Assembly: GCA_018970395.1 (NCBI GenBank)
Contig: JAGWWM010000003.1
Coordinates: 1 to 64,000, forward strand
DNA length: 64,000 nucleotides
Direction: 5' to 3'
Origin: Bacteroidota bacterium
GTDB taxonomy: Bacteria; Bacteroidota; Bacteroidia; Chitinophagales; Chitinophagaceae
Part shown: piece after piece, positions 7,669 to 17,171 of the stretch
Numbering within the stretch: the stretch's first letter is position 1
How the letters are laid out: each line of letters opens with the position of its first letter
Made by a program: the position numbers and the translations under genes
The notes under the pieces: generated by a model
The model's input: the letters and a program-made list of their open reading frames with translations, nothing else
What the model was told of the DNA's origin: nothing
The model's database searches: none

Positions 7669-10173
7669 ATGAGATTTTCAATAAAAACCCTGCTGCCCCA
7701 CCTGGGCGCCATCGCTATTTTCTTACTCATTTCCATCATCTACTGTAAACCCGCACTAGAGGGGAAAGTGCTGAATGCGCACGACAATCAAGGCTGGAAA
7801 GGAATGGCGCAACAAAGCTTTGAATACAAAGAAAAGTACGGGCGTTTTCCCTTGTGGACCAACAGTATGTTTAGTGGAATGCCTACTTTTCAGATTGCCA
7901 TGGATGGTATCTATCATTTCAACATACAATGGTTAGGTACCGTACTTACTCTCGGACTACCCAAGCCAATAAATTTTTTCTTTTTAGCATGCTTAGCTTT
8001 CTATCTGCTTGCCCTTTCACTCCAATGGAACAGATGGATAGGAATACTTACTGCCTTAGGTTATGCTTTTGCAACCTACAATCCGATCATTATAGGGGCA
8101 GGACATGATACTAAAATGCTCGCAATAGGATACGCGCCACTTGTAGTAGCAGGCGTATTGCTTATAATTAACCAAAGAAAAGCGCTCGGAATTGCCGGAT
8201 TTTCAACCGGGCTTGCACTCCAAATCAGTACCGGGCATCTGCAAATAGTGTATTATACCGGTTTAATTATTGGAATTATAACGATTGGATTTCTCCTCCG
8301 TCAAATTCAAAAAAAATCATTCAAACAAGTTTTAATTACACTAATTACTTTGGCAATCATAAGTGTAATCGCATTTGGCTATAACGCCGGCTCAACTTTA
8401 CCAACAATGGATTATTCAAAAGCATCCATGCGAGGAGGAGAGAGTGAATTAAAGGATATAAAAGATAAAAATACAACGGGCGGCGGTCTTGACAAGGACT
8501 ATGCTTTTAAATACAGCGTGGGACTGGGGGAAACTTTTACTATGCTGGTCCCTGGTCTGTATGGAGGAAGTAATGGAGGAGATGAATATACCAATTCCGC
8601 TTTTGCAGAAAAACTTACCGAAGTAGGATATCCGGAAGACCAGGCATTGCAATATGCCAACGGCATTTCTTACTGGGGCGATCAGCAACCCACATCAGGC
8701 CCTGTTTATTTTGGAGCTGTCATGATTTTTCTTTTATTCATCAGTATGCTCCAGAAAAAAGATTATCTCAAATGGAGTTTGCTGGCTGCCGGCATCATCG
8801 GCATTATCCTGGCATGGGGGAAAAATCTATCGGCTGTCAACTATTTTCTTTTTGATTATTTACCCTATTATAAAAAATTCCGCGCTCCGTCCATGGCACT
8901 TTTTATGCCCCAACTCACATTTACCGTGATCGCCGGAATGGGATTACAACAATTATTTTCTCCCTCTCAAAATATTGAACTTAAAAAATTTCTTAAAAAA
9001 GCACTTGTCAGCATCGTTGGACTTTCAGTGATTACCGGTTATATATACCTGTCCAATGAATATTCAGGTTCAGGCGATAAAGACCTTAAAGAAGGAATGA
9101 AATCCGCTATGCTTCAGCAATCCTCACCAACTGGAGCTGCCAATCCTGCCCTTGAACAGGAAGCTGAAAAATTCGGAAAAGAATTTGTTACAGCTATTCA
9201 AACAGACCGGAAATCGCTTGCGGGCGCTGATCTGATTAGAAGTATTATTTTAATGGCATTGGCATTCGTCATTATCTGGTGGGCACTCAAACAAAAACAA
9301 TATACCGGAGGGATCATTGCACTAGGTGTGCTTTGCTTATTTGATTTGTTGTCAATTGACAAGCGTTATCTCAACAATGATAAGTTTGTAGAGCAAACAG
9401 ATTTTCAAAACAGTTTTGCAATGAGCGCTGCGGATACTCAGATTAAACAAGACACCGGATATTTCAGAGTGTTCAACACTGCGACCGATCCTTTCAATGA
9501 ATCTATAACCGCCTATCATCACAATTCCATCGGTGGGTATCATCCGGCAAAATTGCAGCTCTATCAGGATCTGATTGAATACCAGATTTCAAAAAATAAC
9601 AGGCAGGTTTTGAATATGCTGAATACTAAATATGTGATCATCAGAAATCCGCAAACCGGCGAAACAATGGCGCAGCAAAATCCGGAAGCATTTGGCCCCT
9701 GCTGGCTGGCAAAAGGAATCAAATACGTGAATAACGGCAAAGAAGAAATGAATGCTTTAGACAATACTCCTTTAAAAGACACCGCCGTTGTACAGGTAAA
9801 ATTCAAAAAAAATATCCCTTCTAATCCTATTGCAGACAGTACAGCCAGCCTGAATTTTATTTTCAATAAAAATGACAGCATTCGGTACAGAAGCGCTGCG
9901 AATTCTCCGCAATTTGCAGTATTCAGTGAAGTGTATTATGACAGAGGTTGGAATGCATTTATTGATGACCAACCTGCTCCGATTATTAAGACTAATTATG
10001 CGTTGAGGGGTTTATTTATCCCCGCCGGCAAGCATGAAATCCTATTTAAATTTGAACCAAAGTCTTATTTTACCGGCGGACTAATAAGTCTGATCTGTTC
10101 GATTTTGATTTACCTGATTCTTGCAGCTGCAGTCTACATGGAATGGCGTCAATCAAGAGATTTAACTTCATGA
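7669..10173 (+). CDS. YfhO-family polytopic membrane protein
   Basis: Large inner-membrane protein of the YfhO/GT-C-like group, thought in some Firmicutes to glycosylate lipoteichoic acid; the role in Bacteroidota is not settled. It has 834 residues: an N-terminal helix (LGAIAIFLLISIIYC), an early loop with NAHDNQGWKGMAQQ and LWTNSMFSGMPTFQI, roughly a dozen hydrophobic segments to about residue 550, a soluble C-terminal domain, and a final helix (ISLICSILIYLILAAA). The loop acidic and aromatic residues resemble GT-C lipid-sugar transferases. Its stop overlaps the next gene's start (ATGA), so it is translationally coupled to a GT4 glycosyltransferase, which supports a glycan role. Confidence 0.85.
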   Translation: MRFSIKTLLPHLGAIAIFLLISIIYCKPALEGKVLNAHDNQGWKGMAQQSFEYKEKYGRFPLWTNSMFSGMPTFQIAMDGIYHFNIQWLGTVLTLGLPKPINFFFLACLAFYLLALSLQWNRWIGILTALGYAFATYNPIIIGAGHDTKMLAIGYAPLVVAGVLLIINQRKALGIAGFSTGLALQISTGHLQIVYYTGLIIGIITIGFLLRQIQKKSFKQVLITLITLAIISVIAFGYNAGSTLPTMDYSKASMRGGESELKDIKDKNTTGGGLDKDYAFKYSVGLGETFTMLVPGLYGGSNGGDEYTNSAFAEKLTEVGYPEDQALQYANGISYWGDQQPTSGPVYFGAVMIFLLFISMLQKKDYLKWSLLAAGIIGIILAWGKNLSAVNYFLFDYLPYYKKFRAPSMALFMPQLTFTVIAGMGLQQLFSPSQNIELKKFLKKALVSIVGLSVITGYIYLSNEYSGSGDKDLKEGMKSAMLQQSSPTGAANPALEQEAEKFGKEFVTAIQTDRKSLAGADLIRSIILMALAFVIIWWALKQKQYTGGIIALGVLCLFDLLSIDKRYLNNDKFVEQTDFQNSFAMSAADTQIKQDTGYFRVFNTATDPFNESITAYHHNSIGGYHPAKLQLYQDLIEYQISKNNRQVLNMLNTKYVIIRNPQTGETMAQQNPEAFGPCWLAKGIKYVNNGKEEMNALDNTPLKDTAVVQVKFKKNIPSNPIADSTASLNFIFNKNDSIRYRSAANSPQFAVFSEVYYDRGWNAFIDDQPAPIIKTNYALRGLFIPAGKHEILFKFEPKSYFTGGLISLICSILIYLILAAAVYMEWRQSRDLTS

Positions 10174-11279
10174 AAAAGATTGCAACGGTTGTCCCATACC
10201 CTTTTTTGCCCGCTTTATCCGGCGGGCAAAAATTGATTTCGCTATTTAATAGCCATTTAGGACAACAATCAGAGTTACATGTAATCGGAACGCCAAACAA
10301 TGAAATCCCCCCTAATGCTGCCTACCGTTTTTATCCTTTACTTAAAGAAAAAAGGTGGCGATATATAGACCCCACTCTGCCGGCAAGAATTATCCGCCTC
10401 ATCAAAGAAAAACAAATTGAAATCATCATCCTAGAACATCCCTACTTAGGTTGGCTGATTCCTTTTTTGAGAATATTTACTAAGGTTATCGTGATGTGCC
10501 ACACCCATAATGTGGAGTCCGAAAGATTCAGAAGTATCGGAAAATCATGGTGGAAATTGCTAAGCATCTATGAAGGATATGTATTAAGAAAATGCGACCT
10601 GGTTTTTTGCATAACCGAGGAAGACAAAGAATACATGGTAGAAAAGATGAAAGTGTCGGCAGAAAAATGTCTTTTTGTACCTTATGGCATAGAAGCAAAA
10701 CAAGCTCCTCAAAATAAGCATATTGCAAAACAAGCTATATGCGATCAATATCATTTAGATGTCGGCTTGCCGCTTCTATTTTTTAACGGCGTACTAGACT
10801 ACAAGCCGAATCTGGACGCATTGGAGATTATTCTGCATACGATTCAACCAAAACTAAAATCCAAACAATACCGCTGCAATATTCTGATTGCGGGAAACAA
10901 ACTGCCCGTATCTTTCAACCAGCTAAAAGCATTCAATAAGGAATTGATTTTTTATGTAGGATTTGTTGACGATATTGATTTTTATACCAAAGCGGCTGAT
11001 ATTTTACTGAATCCGGTTATATCAGGAGGAGGTGTAAAAACAAAAATGATTGAAGCAATCGGTTTAAATACCACGGTAATTTCAGTAAAATCCGGAGCCA
11101 AAGGAGTCTCGCAGGAATGGAGTGGCGAGAAATTAATAATTGTTCCGGATAATGATTGGGATCAATTTACGGATGCCATTATTAGTGCGGAAGCCGTGCG
11201 TAATACCTTAACGCCGGAAAAATTTTACGCAGTTTTTAGCTGGGATCAGATTATAGGTAGAGTTATTAAAGAATTTTAG
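10170..11279 (+). CDS. Glycosyltransferase, GT4-like (GT-B fold)
   Basis: Probably transfers a sugar from a nucleotide donor during surface polysaccharide assembly. The 369 residues begin MKKIATVVPYPFLPALSGGQ, the glycine-rich N-terminal loop of GT4 enzymes. The C-terminal half has LLFFNGVLDYKPN, then ILLNPVISGGGVKTKMIEAIG, matching the donor-binding region where an acidic residue (Glu in MIEAIG) is expected. The start codon overlaps the yfhO stop as ATGA. An alternative start 27 bases upstream lies inside yfhO and is less likely. It converges with, and shares 4 bases with, the GT2 gene of the opposing glycan operon. Confidence 0.88.
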   Translation: MKKIATVVPYPFLPALSGGQKLISLFNSHLGQQSELHVIGTPNNEIPPNAAYRFYPLLKEKRWRYIDPTLPARIIRLIKEKQIEIIILEHPYLGWLIPFLRIFTKVIVMCHTHNVESERFRSIGKSWWKLLSIYEGYVLRKCDLVFCITEEDKEYMVEKMKVSAEKCLFVPYGIEAKQAPQNKHIAKQAICDQYHLDVGLPLLFFNGVLDYKPNLDALEIILHTIQPKLKSKQYRCNILIAGNKLPVSFNQLKAFNKELIFYVGFVDDIDFYTKAADILLNPVISGGGVKTKMIEAIGLNTTVISVKSGAKGVSQEWSGEKLIIVPDNDWDQFTDAIISAEAVRNTLTPEKFYAVFSWDQIIGRVIKEF

Positions 11280-12157
11280 AGCTTTATTGACAATCCGTCT
11301 CTAGTGGCTTTTATCAATTGTTTTTTTCTTTGTTTGTCAAATCTCAGATAATACAGGAAGAAGCGCGTTAAAAAATAGTAAGCGAAGAGATACCATTTGT
11401 GCAAGCCCTTAAAAAACTTGCGAATAAAAATAATTTTGTTCCTGTTTCCATAGTAAATGTAAAAAAGCGAATCATCCCCTCCACTACTGGTAGAAACTTT
11501 ATGATAGATGATTAGGGAAGATTCATACCAAACTCTGAAGCCCACTTTAACAGCACGATGTACAAAATCAGTATCGTCGTAATAGGCAAAATACAGCTCA
11601 TCCATAACTCCAATTTCTCTAATCACAGACATATCAACCGCTAGAAAACAAGTAGGTGCATAGGTAACATATTTTGACTGATTAATAGCCTGAGAATCTT
11701 TCTGATTCATCCCATAGTGAACGCCAATAGCTTTGAATAAATCAATATAGCCACCCGCCATCCAGATTAAATCCGTATTATGGTAATAAATTTTGGGAGT
11801 AACCATTTTATGCGATTGGCAAAGTTCATAGATTTTTCCAAGCATAAATGACTGAGAAATGGTGATGTCGTTATTCAGGAATATAATACACCTGCATCCA
11901 TCTGCTTGTGCTTGATACAAACCAAGATTATTGCCGGCGGCTACACCAATATTTCCACCACTATTAATATGCAGGTAATCAGTGATCGGATAACGTTGAA
12001 TTAAATTCTGAATCAATTGCGTTGATTCAGAATTAAAAGAATTATCCACTAAATAAAGCTTATAATCTTTAAAGTCCTGATGTGAAATACCAGAAATAAA
12101 ATCTTCCAATACTAAATCAGCATGATACAAAACCGTTATAAGCGCTATCTGAGGCAT
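11276..12157 (-). CDS. Glycosyltransferase family 2, rhamnosyltransferase-like
   Basis: GT-A enzyme that likely adds a sugar, possibly a deoxyhexose, to a growing glycan. It has 293 residues: the N-terminal GT2 start ALITVLYHADLVLEDFISGI, the INSGGNIGVAAGNNLG segment, the metal-binding region IIFLNNDITI, and the acceptor-side motif MDELYFAYYDDTDFVHRA. This layout is typical of WbbL/RfbF-like rhamnosyltransferases. It is the last gene of the nine-gene minus-strand operon, one base after the epimerase gene, and ends inside the opposing GT4 gene. No membrane-spanning region is clear except hydrophobic residues near 250. Confidence 0.87.
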   Translation of the reverse strand: MPQIALITVLYHADLVLEDFISGISHQDFKDYKLYLVDNSFNSESTQLIQNLIQRYPITDYLHINSGGNIGVAAGNNLGLYQAQADGCRCIIFLNNDITISQSFMLGKIYELCQSHKMVTPKIYYHNTDLIWMAGGYIDLFKAIGVHYGMNQKDSQAINQSKYVTYAPTCFLAVDMSVIREIGVMDELYFAYYDDTDFVHRAVKVGFRVWYESSLIIYHKVSTSSGGDDSLFYIYYGNRNKIIFIRKFFKGLHKWYLFAYYFLTRFFLYYLRFDKQRKKQLIKATRDGLSIKL

Positions 12158-12158
12158 A

Positions 12159-13289
12159 TTATTTCATTAATCCTCTTGATTTCATTTCCTGGAGCGACTG
12201 TTCATACGCAATCAGTGAATGATCTTGCTGATTAACCCATTTTGCAAACAATTGAATTCCCTCTGTAAAAGAAACCCTGGGTTGATATCCAAGCACTGAT
12301 TGAATTTTTGTCAAATCTGCATAATTATGACGGATGTCTCCTACCCTAAAATCACCACTGACATTCAAAGGCACTTCATTGCCAAATGCCTTAACAAGGG
12401 TTTGAGCAACCTGTATGACAGTAGTTGGCACGCCAGATCCGACATTAAAAATCTCTCCGTTGGCAACAGCACTTTCTATTCCCGCAACAGTAGCATCTAC
12501 CACATCATTGATAAAGACAAAATCACGGCTTTCATTGCCATCTTCAAAAATATTAATCGGCTGACGATGCTTGATTAAATTAGAGAAAATGGATAATATA
12601 CCTGTATAAGGATTCTTAAGAGATTGACCAGGGCCGTAAACATTCTGATAGCGAAAAGATACCGGAGCTATGTTTAAAGAGCGGCAAACCGTCATCACCA
12701 ACTGCTCCTGGAATTGCTTGGTGATTCCGTAAACTGAATTAGGATGAACCGCACTGTTTTCATCGGTGGCAACTAGTTGCAAGTCTTCTTGTCCATTATA
12801 CGCTACTTCAAATTTTCCGGAAGACATGCGTTCTTTGGATCTTGACAGTGGATATACAAAATCACCTTGCACATTCCTGTATTTACCTTCTCCATAAATG
12901 GCGCGGGAGGAAGCAACCACCACTTTTTTAACCGTATGTTTCTTATTAGCCAGCAAATCAAGCATAACAGCTGTACCGCCAATATTTACATCCGAGTATT
13001 TTTTTATTTGGTACATGGATTGTCCTGTTCCGGTTTCAGCGGCGAAGTGTACAATCACATCCTGATTTGGCAACACTTTTTCCCAATCTTCTACAAGACA
13101 AACATCTCCTCTGACGAACGTCACTTTATCTTTTATTTTATTAAAAAGAAAAGAATGCTGTTCAGGATTTGTTCCGTGGATCTGTTCAGATAAATTATCA
13201 AGTATAGTAACTACATGACCTCGTTCTATGAGTGACAATGCAAGCGAAGAACCTATAAAACCAGCTCCTCCTGTAATTAAAATATTCAT
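12159..13289 (-). CDS. Extended-SDR nucleotide-sugar epimerase, resembling dTDP-L-rhamnose 4-epimerase
   Basis: Likely interconverts C4 epimers of a nucleotide deoxysugar. The 376-residue protein has the NAD motif GGAGFIG (residues 7-13), a catalytic SSR segment (128-130) and YxxxK as YGITK (Tyr187, Lys191). The residues IYGEGKYRNVQGDFVYPLSR and NVYGPGQSLKNPYTGI resemble dTDP-L-rhamnose 4-epimerases (making dTDP-6-deoxy-L-talose) more than GalE; this sub-assignment is from memory and moderate. It sits between the acyltransferase and the GT2 gene in the glycan operon. The rhamnose pathway genes rmlABCD are not in the window, so the donor must be made elsewhere if this reading is right. Confidence 0.82.
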   Translation of the reverse strand: MNILITGGAGFIGSSLALSLIERGHVVTILDNLSEQIHGTNPEQHSFLFNKIKDKVTFVRGDVCLVEDWEKVLPNQDVIVHFAAETGTGQSMYQIKKYSDVNIGGTAVMLDLLANKKHTVKKVVVASSRAIYGEGKYRNVQGDFVYPLSRSKERMSSGKFEVAYNGQEDLQLVATDENSAVHPNSVYGITKQFQEQLVMTVCRSLNIAPVSFRYQNVYGPGQSLKNPYTGILSIFSNLIKHRQPINIFEDGNESRDFVFINDVVDATVAGIESAVANGEIFNVGSGVPTTVIQVAQTLVKAFGNEVPLNVSGDFRVGDIRHNYADLTKIQSVLGYQPRVSFTEGIQLFAKWVNQQDHSLIAYEQSLQEMKSRGLMK

Positions 13290-13344
13290 CCTTACTATTA
13301 ATTTTATTTTAATCTACTAAACGATTAACGAACATCTAAATCAA

Positions 13345-13929
13345 TTATTCAAATTCACCATTTTCATTTGTTTTTTGCCAAACACCGGTTGCCTGATTAT
13401 ATCTTTTTATGATTTTTGCCGGCGACCCTACCGCTACACAATAATCCGGTATATCATGAAGCACCACGGAATTGGCACCAATCACAGTGTTTAAACCAAT
13501 TGTAGCGCCAACCACGCAAACATTTTCTCCCAGCCAGCAGCCATCTTTAAGAATGACCGGTTTTAATTGTTTTACCGGCTGATCTATAATTGGAACATCG
13601 ACATTTTGATAAGTATGGGTATTGTCGCTCAGATAAACTCTGTCTGCCAACAAAACTTTTTTCCCGATTTCAATTTTTGATGTTGCATAAATATGACAAA
13701 AATTGCCAATGTAAGTGTCGTCACCAATTTTTAAAACAACGGAAGCAGTATCATTAATTGGCTTTGCCGCTAACCAGGTGTTTTTTCTGATAAATACATT
13801 TTTACCGATAAAAACATTTGATCCACCCGTTATTAAAGGTTGATGAAGTTTACTTCCTAACCCGATTGCACCTAATCGTAATTTATAGACAGGAAACTGG
13901 AATAAATAATAAATGATTTTCCTGATCAT
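13345..13929 (-). CDS. Hexapeptide-repeat acyltransferase (WcaF/LbH type)
   Basis: Probably O- or N-acetylates a sugar of the surface glycan using an acyl-CoA. The 194 residues include the left-handed beta-helix turns IGKNVFIRKN, IGDDTYIGNF, IEIGKKVLLAD, LKDGCWLGENVCVVGATIGLNTVIGANSVV and a terminal YCVAVGSPAKIIKRY. His/Asn residues in the DNTHTY loop resemble the catalytic region of this family. It starts one base before the end of the upstream GT gene, so translation is probably coupled. A 55-base gap follows before the epimerase gene. Confidence 0.87.
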   Translation of the reverse strand: MIRKIIYYLFQFPVYKLRLGAIGLGSKLHQPLITGGSNVFIGKNVFIRKNTWLAAKPINDTASVVLKIGDDTYIGNFCHIYATSKIEIGKKVLLADRVYLSDNTHTYQNVDVPIIDQPVKQLKPVILKDGCWLGENVCVVGATIGLNTVIGANSVVLHDIPDYCVAVGSPAKIIKRYNQATGVWQKTNENGEFE

Positions 13930-13930
13930 G

Positions 13931-15193
13931 CTAACGTAATTTTTTACCCAATTCCTTATCCACCATAAAAATCTGATTTTCTTCAGAAAAAAACCGTTTC
14001 AGAAAACGAATCATCATGCTATACCTCCTGATTCCGATCATTATTCTGATAAAATTAAAAAAGGATTGAACAACACGGTATTTGGCATCAAAGTTTGGAA
14101 TGTTTTTATTCGATATTTTATCAGCGGAAACAGGAGTAAAATCCAGCAAACGCTTCGACTTAAGCAACTGATAAAAGCTACCCTCCCCCACACAGAAAGG
14201 AGTATGATAGGTTTTGCCCCCCTCAGATAAGCTACGGTACAAACGGCGGTGAAGAGACAATATCCCTACTCGATTTTCAAAATAATTATAGGAATAAACC
14301 TGTGATATGTAAGTATTAAAATCACTGTTATTCAGTGCCTCCGCATACTGAGAAAACAAAGAATGAAGGTCAGGATAATCAATGATGGATGTGGTTTTAT
14401 GTACCGCTTTATCCTGCCCTATCAATTGGTAATCATACCCTGAAAAATGAACGAATAAAAGCGACACTTTATCACTCTTTTCATTTTCTCTATCCTGAAC
14501 AAATAGCGACCCATTTTCAAATAAAATTTTTCTTTCATGAAAATTCCAGGGCGCCATATTCATACCTAAGTGGCGAGATACCTGATATGCATTGGCAGGC
14601 AATAAAGCAGGTAACAGATTTAACCATTTCTGGTCAGTAGCCATTCCTTTTTCAAAATCAAAAAAGGCCTCATTGATCAAGCGAGACTGCCACCATTCGA
14701 GAAAAAAAAGCGAAGTCGGATGTTTTTTTAAAGCAATAAATCCGAGATTAAATGTTCCGTTTAAAAGAAATAAATAATCCGGATAATTCCCTAGATAAGG
14801 GATTTGCATTTTAACAATATGCGGTGTTACTAAAACAGGAGCGGTTTCTAAATACTCATAAACAGGGCTCAGAGTATTAAAAACATAGATATCAGGATCA
14901 AAATAAATAATATTTTCATATTGCTTTTTCAGCAGATATTGAAAACATGCAGGCTTTATAGCGGTGCAGAATTCAACTAAATTATATTGAAACGCCATCT
15001 GCTCCCACAATTCAGGAGAAAAGTCCAGTGTTTCTCTTGCAACTATTACATTATCCGGCAGCTTTTTATTGCCTTCCCATTCGTCGGCTATAAAAATAAA
15101 AAAGTCGGCTGAGTCATTTTGTTTTACAGATTTTTCCAGTACCTGAGCCAGCCCGGTATAATTTTTTGCAACTATCGTAAAAACTGCGTTCAA
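13931..15193 (-). CDS. Putative GT-A glycosyltransferase with DPDIYV motif
   Basis: Probably a nucleotide-sugar transferase with a family-8-like GT-A fold. It has 420 residues: an N-terminal MNAVFTIVAKNYTGLAQVL, a DxD-type motif in IIYFDPDIYVF (about residues 95-105), NGTFNLGFIALKK, and VHFSGYD as the distal active-site histidine region. The C-terminal third (from about 300) has no clear assignment and ends in a basic helix. The start is TTG at 15193, overlapping the TGA of the upstream gene (TTGA); the next in-frame Met is about 45 residues in and would remove the Rossmann start. Donor and acceptor unknown. Confidence 0.75.
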   Translation of the reverse strand: MNAVFTIVAKNYTGLAQVLEKSVKQNDSADFFIFIADEWEGNKKLPDNVIVARETLDFSPELWEQMAFQYNLVEFCTAIKPACFQYLLKKQYENIIYFDPDIYVFNTLSPVYEYLETAPVLVTPHIVKMQIPYLGNYPDYLFLLNGTFNLGFIALKKHPTSLFFLEWWQSRLINEAFFDFEKGMATDQKWLNLLPALLPANAYQVSRHLGMNMAPWNFHERKILFENGSLFVQDRENEKSDKVSLLFVHFSGYDYQLIGQDKAVHKTTSIIDYPDLHSLFSQYAEALNNSDFNTYISQVYSYNYFENRVGILSLHRRLYRSLSEGGKTYHTPFCVGEGSFYQLLKSKRLLDFTPVSADKISNKNIPNFDAKYRVVQSFFNFIRIMIGIRRYSMMIRFLKRFFSEENQIFMVDKELGKKLR

Positions 15194-16299
15194 TATTTTT
15201 TGATTTGATCTGAAATGAGTTGTAAAGGAAAAAACAAAAATCCTAATGCGATTGACATCATCATCCGCAGATTGAATCCGTTTTGACTTAAATTTATTTT
15301 AACGAAAGTAATGATTTCAGCAAATTTCCCTTGTATTAAAAAATGATGGACAATTCCCCGATGCAGGCGGAATTGAACAGAAACCGGCTGTGAATGTATC
15401 CTTCTTGCTACTGAAAAGCCTTTTAAAAAAATATCCTTGAATACAGATTTAAGTTTTTCATCATCAAAATTTACCAATTCGATTAAATTATCCGTTGACT
15501 TTCCCCATCGTTTAAGCGTAATTGATAAAGGATTAAAATAATAGGCGTCAGGTGAAAGAATCTGAACTAAAGGAATGGGCTTTGCCGCGATACTTACAGC
15601 CCCCCAACTGATTCCGCTGGAGCAGCCTAAGAGCAGGGTACAGTAATGGGTGAGCGCAATGGTTTCTCTAATAGACAAGCTATTGCCATCAATGATATGA
15701 GGAACATTAAAATTATAAGCTCGAGGAGCGGACAATATGACACAGGTCGATTCTTGCTGAACCATTAATGCTGCATACCTAAGAATAATATTATCCGTTA
15801 AAGACAATTGATTGGTCTGGGGAGCACATTCAAATAAAATGACTTGCCGGTAAGTATGCAATTGATGAGATTGCGCAAAGGCAGCTGCTGCCTGATGTTC
15901 TTCAGCAGAAAGATAGATTCTTGGAGAAGGATCTACTGTAATTTTACACCCCGCACTTCTGAACAGTGAAGAAGATACAATACCATCATAATATTTAAGA
16001 TTATCCCCTAATAGCTGAGGAATAATTATCTTCTCATAAACACCTGCCTGCTTTTTTCTATGCGCATCTGCAACCACCTGCATGAAAATTTTTTCATTCT
16101 GAGAAACATCAGGAATCTGCACTTCTTCAACAACATCAATGTCCGGATTGCCTAAAAGAACAGCTTTGCATTTAGCAGATACAGCCCAGGTGATGTGAGC
16201 TTTGGGGTTATTGTATTTAATTTGGCGGGCAATGGCGGTGACATACATGCAATCGCCATTGGAAAAAAGCTGTACTATTAAAACCTTTTCATAACCCAT
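15190..16299 (-). CDS. GT9-like (heptosyltransferase-related) protein
   Basis: Possibly a GT-B glycosyltransferase related to ADP-heptose:LPS heptosyltransferases. It has 369 residues from the ATG at 16299, starting MGYEKVLIVQLFSNGDCMYV, which resembles the GT9 opening KILIIRLSSIGDV. Later segments IRETIALTHYCTLLLGCSSG and ISWGAVSIAAKPIPLVQIL parallel the GT9 region that normally reads SDSGPMHLAA; here it is CSSGISWGA, so donor binding may differ. The ORF opens upstream to 16353 inside the SDR gene, but 16299 leaves a neat 2-base gap. Confidence in the family is moderate, in activity low. Confidence 0.65.
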   Translation of the reverse strand: MGYEKVLIVQLFSNGDCMYVTAIARQIKYNNPKAHITWAVSAKCKAVLLGNPDIDVVEEVQIPDVSQNEKIFMQVVADAHRKKQAGVYEKIIIPQLLGDNLKYYDGIVSSSLFRSAGCKITVDPSPRIYLSAEEHQAAAAFAQSHQLHTYRQVILFECAPQTNQLSLTDNIILRYAALMVQQESTCVILSAPRAYNFNVPHIIDGNSLSIRETIALTHYCTLLLGCSSGISWGAVSIAAKPIPLVQILSPDAYYFNPLSITLKRWGKSTDNLIELVNFDDEKLKSVFKDIFLKGFSVARRIHSQPVSVQFRLHRGIVHHFLIQGKFAEIITFVKINLSQNGFNLRMMMSIALGFLFFPLQLISDQIKKY

Positions 16300-16301
16300 A
16301 A

Positions 16302-17171
16302 TTATTCCATCATCAATTGTGCTAATTGTTTCAGTGATGTTTTCGGTTGCCAACCCATTGAATGGATTAAAGAGGCGTCAGAAATAAGCTGACTGTATTC
16401 CGATTTAAATCCAGGTTCGATCTCTACATAATCGCTCCAGTTCTTATCAATCAAGGTGAAACAAACCTCCAAGAAGTCCTTTATAGAATAGCCAATACCC
16501 GAACTTAAATTGGCTTCATAAACCTGATCCTGATTCACCAACAGCCAGATTGCCTCAACCACATCTCCCGCATACGTCCACTCTTTAACCGTATTTACAT
16601 CACCAATCAATAAACGTTCAGCGCTGTCATTGGCAATTCTTTTTACTGCCTGAATAATTTTTTGGGCAACATGGCGCTCTGATCTTCTTGGACTATCATG
16701 ATTAAAGAAATAACCAACATAAGTCTTTATCTGATGAACATCCCTGAAATAACGAGCCGCATAAACAGAGTGTATTCGGCTTACTGAATACGCATCTCTT
16801 GCTTCAAAGAGGTCTGTTTCTTTTATGGGTCGATTATGATTGATGAACTGCAACCCGCTTCCTGAAATAAAAACTTTAGTTGCTGCGCTATGAAGGCGAA
16901 CGCTTTCAAGAATATTCAAAGTGCCTGTTGAGATGGTTTGATGATTTTCAAATAAAGCGTCATGCCTGGTGGTTGAATTGGCGGCCAGATGGAATACATA
17001 ATCCGGTTTTTCATTTTGGATAAGTTTTTGTACCTCATCAAAATCAGCCATATCAACACGCAGAAAATTTCCGGATCTTGAAATGCCCAATACTTCCACT
17101 CCATTTTTCACCAGGAGTTGATTCAAATAATAGCCATCCTGCCCGTTTGCTCCGAAAATTATTGCCTTCAT
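16302..17171 (-). CDS. NAD-dependent epimerase/dehydratase (Gmd/Rmd-like) with YxxxR
   Basis: Extended SDR protein, most like GDP-mannose 4,6-dehydratase or GDP-4-keto-6-deoxymannose reductase. The 289 residues carry the NAD motif GANGQDG (7-13), FHLAANS (60-66), a serine-rich FISGSG (101-106), and the active-site helix DAYSVSRIHSVYAARYF. In that helix Tyr128 is present, but the usual YxxxK lysine is Arg132, confirmed in the DNA (CGA). HDSPRRSERHVAQKI resembles the Gmd segment that binds the nucleotide. The gene overlaps the FkbM stop by 4 bases (ATGA). It may be a reductase, dehydratase or inactive homologue. Confidence 0.75.
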   Translation of the reverse strand: MKAIIFGANGQDGYYLNQLLVKNGVEVLGISRSGNFLRVDMADFDEVQKLIQNEKPDYVFHLAANSTTRHDALFENHQTISTGTLNILESVRLHSAATKVFISGSGLQFINHNRPIKETDLFEARDAYSVSRIHSVYAARYFRDVHQIKTYVGYFFNHDSPRRSERHVAQKIIQAVKRIANDSAERLLIGDVNTVKEWTYAGDVVEAIWLLVNQDQVYEANLSSGIGYSIKDFLEVCFTLIDKNWSDYVEIEPGFKSEYSQLISDASLIHSMGWQPKTSLKQLAQLMME

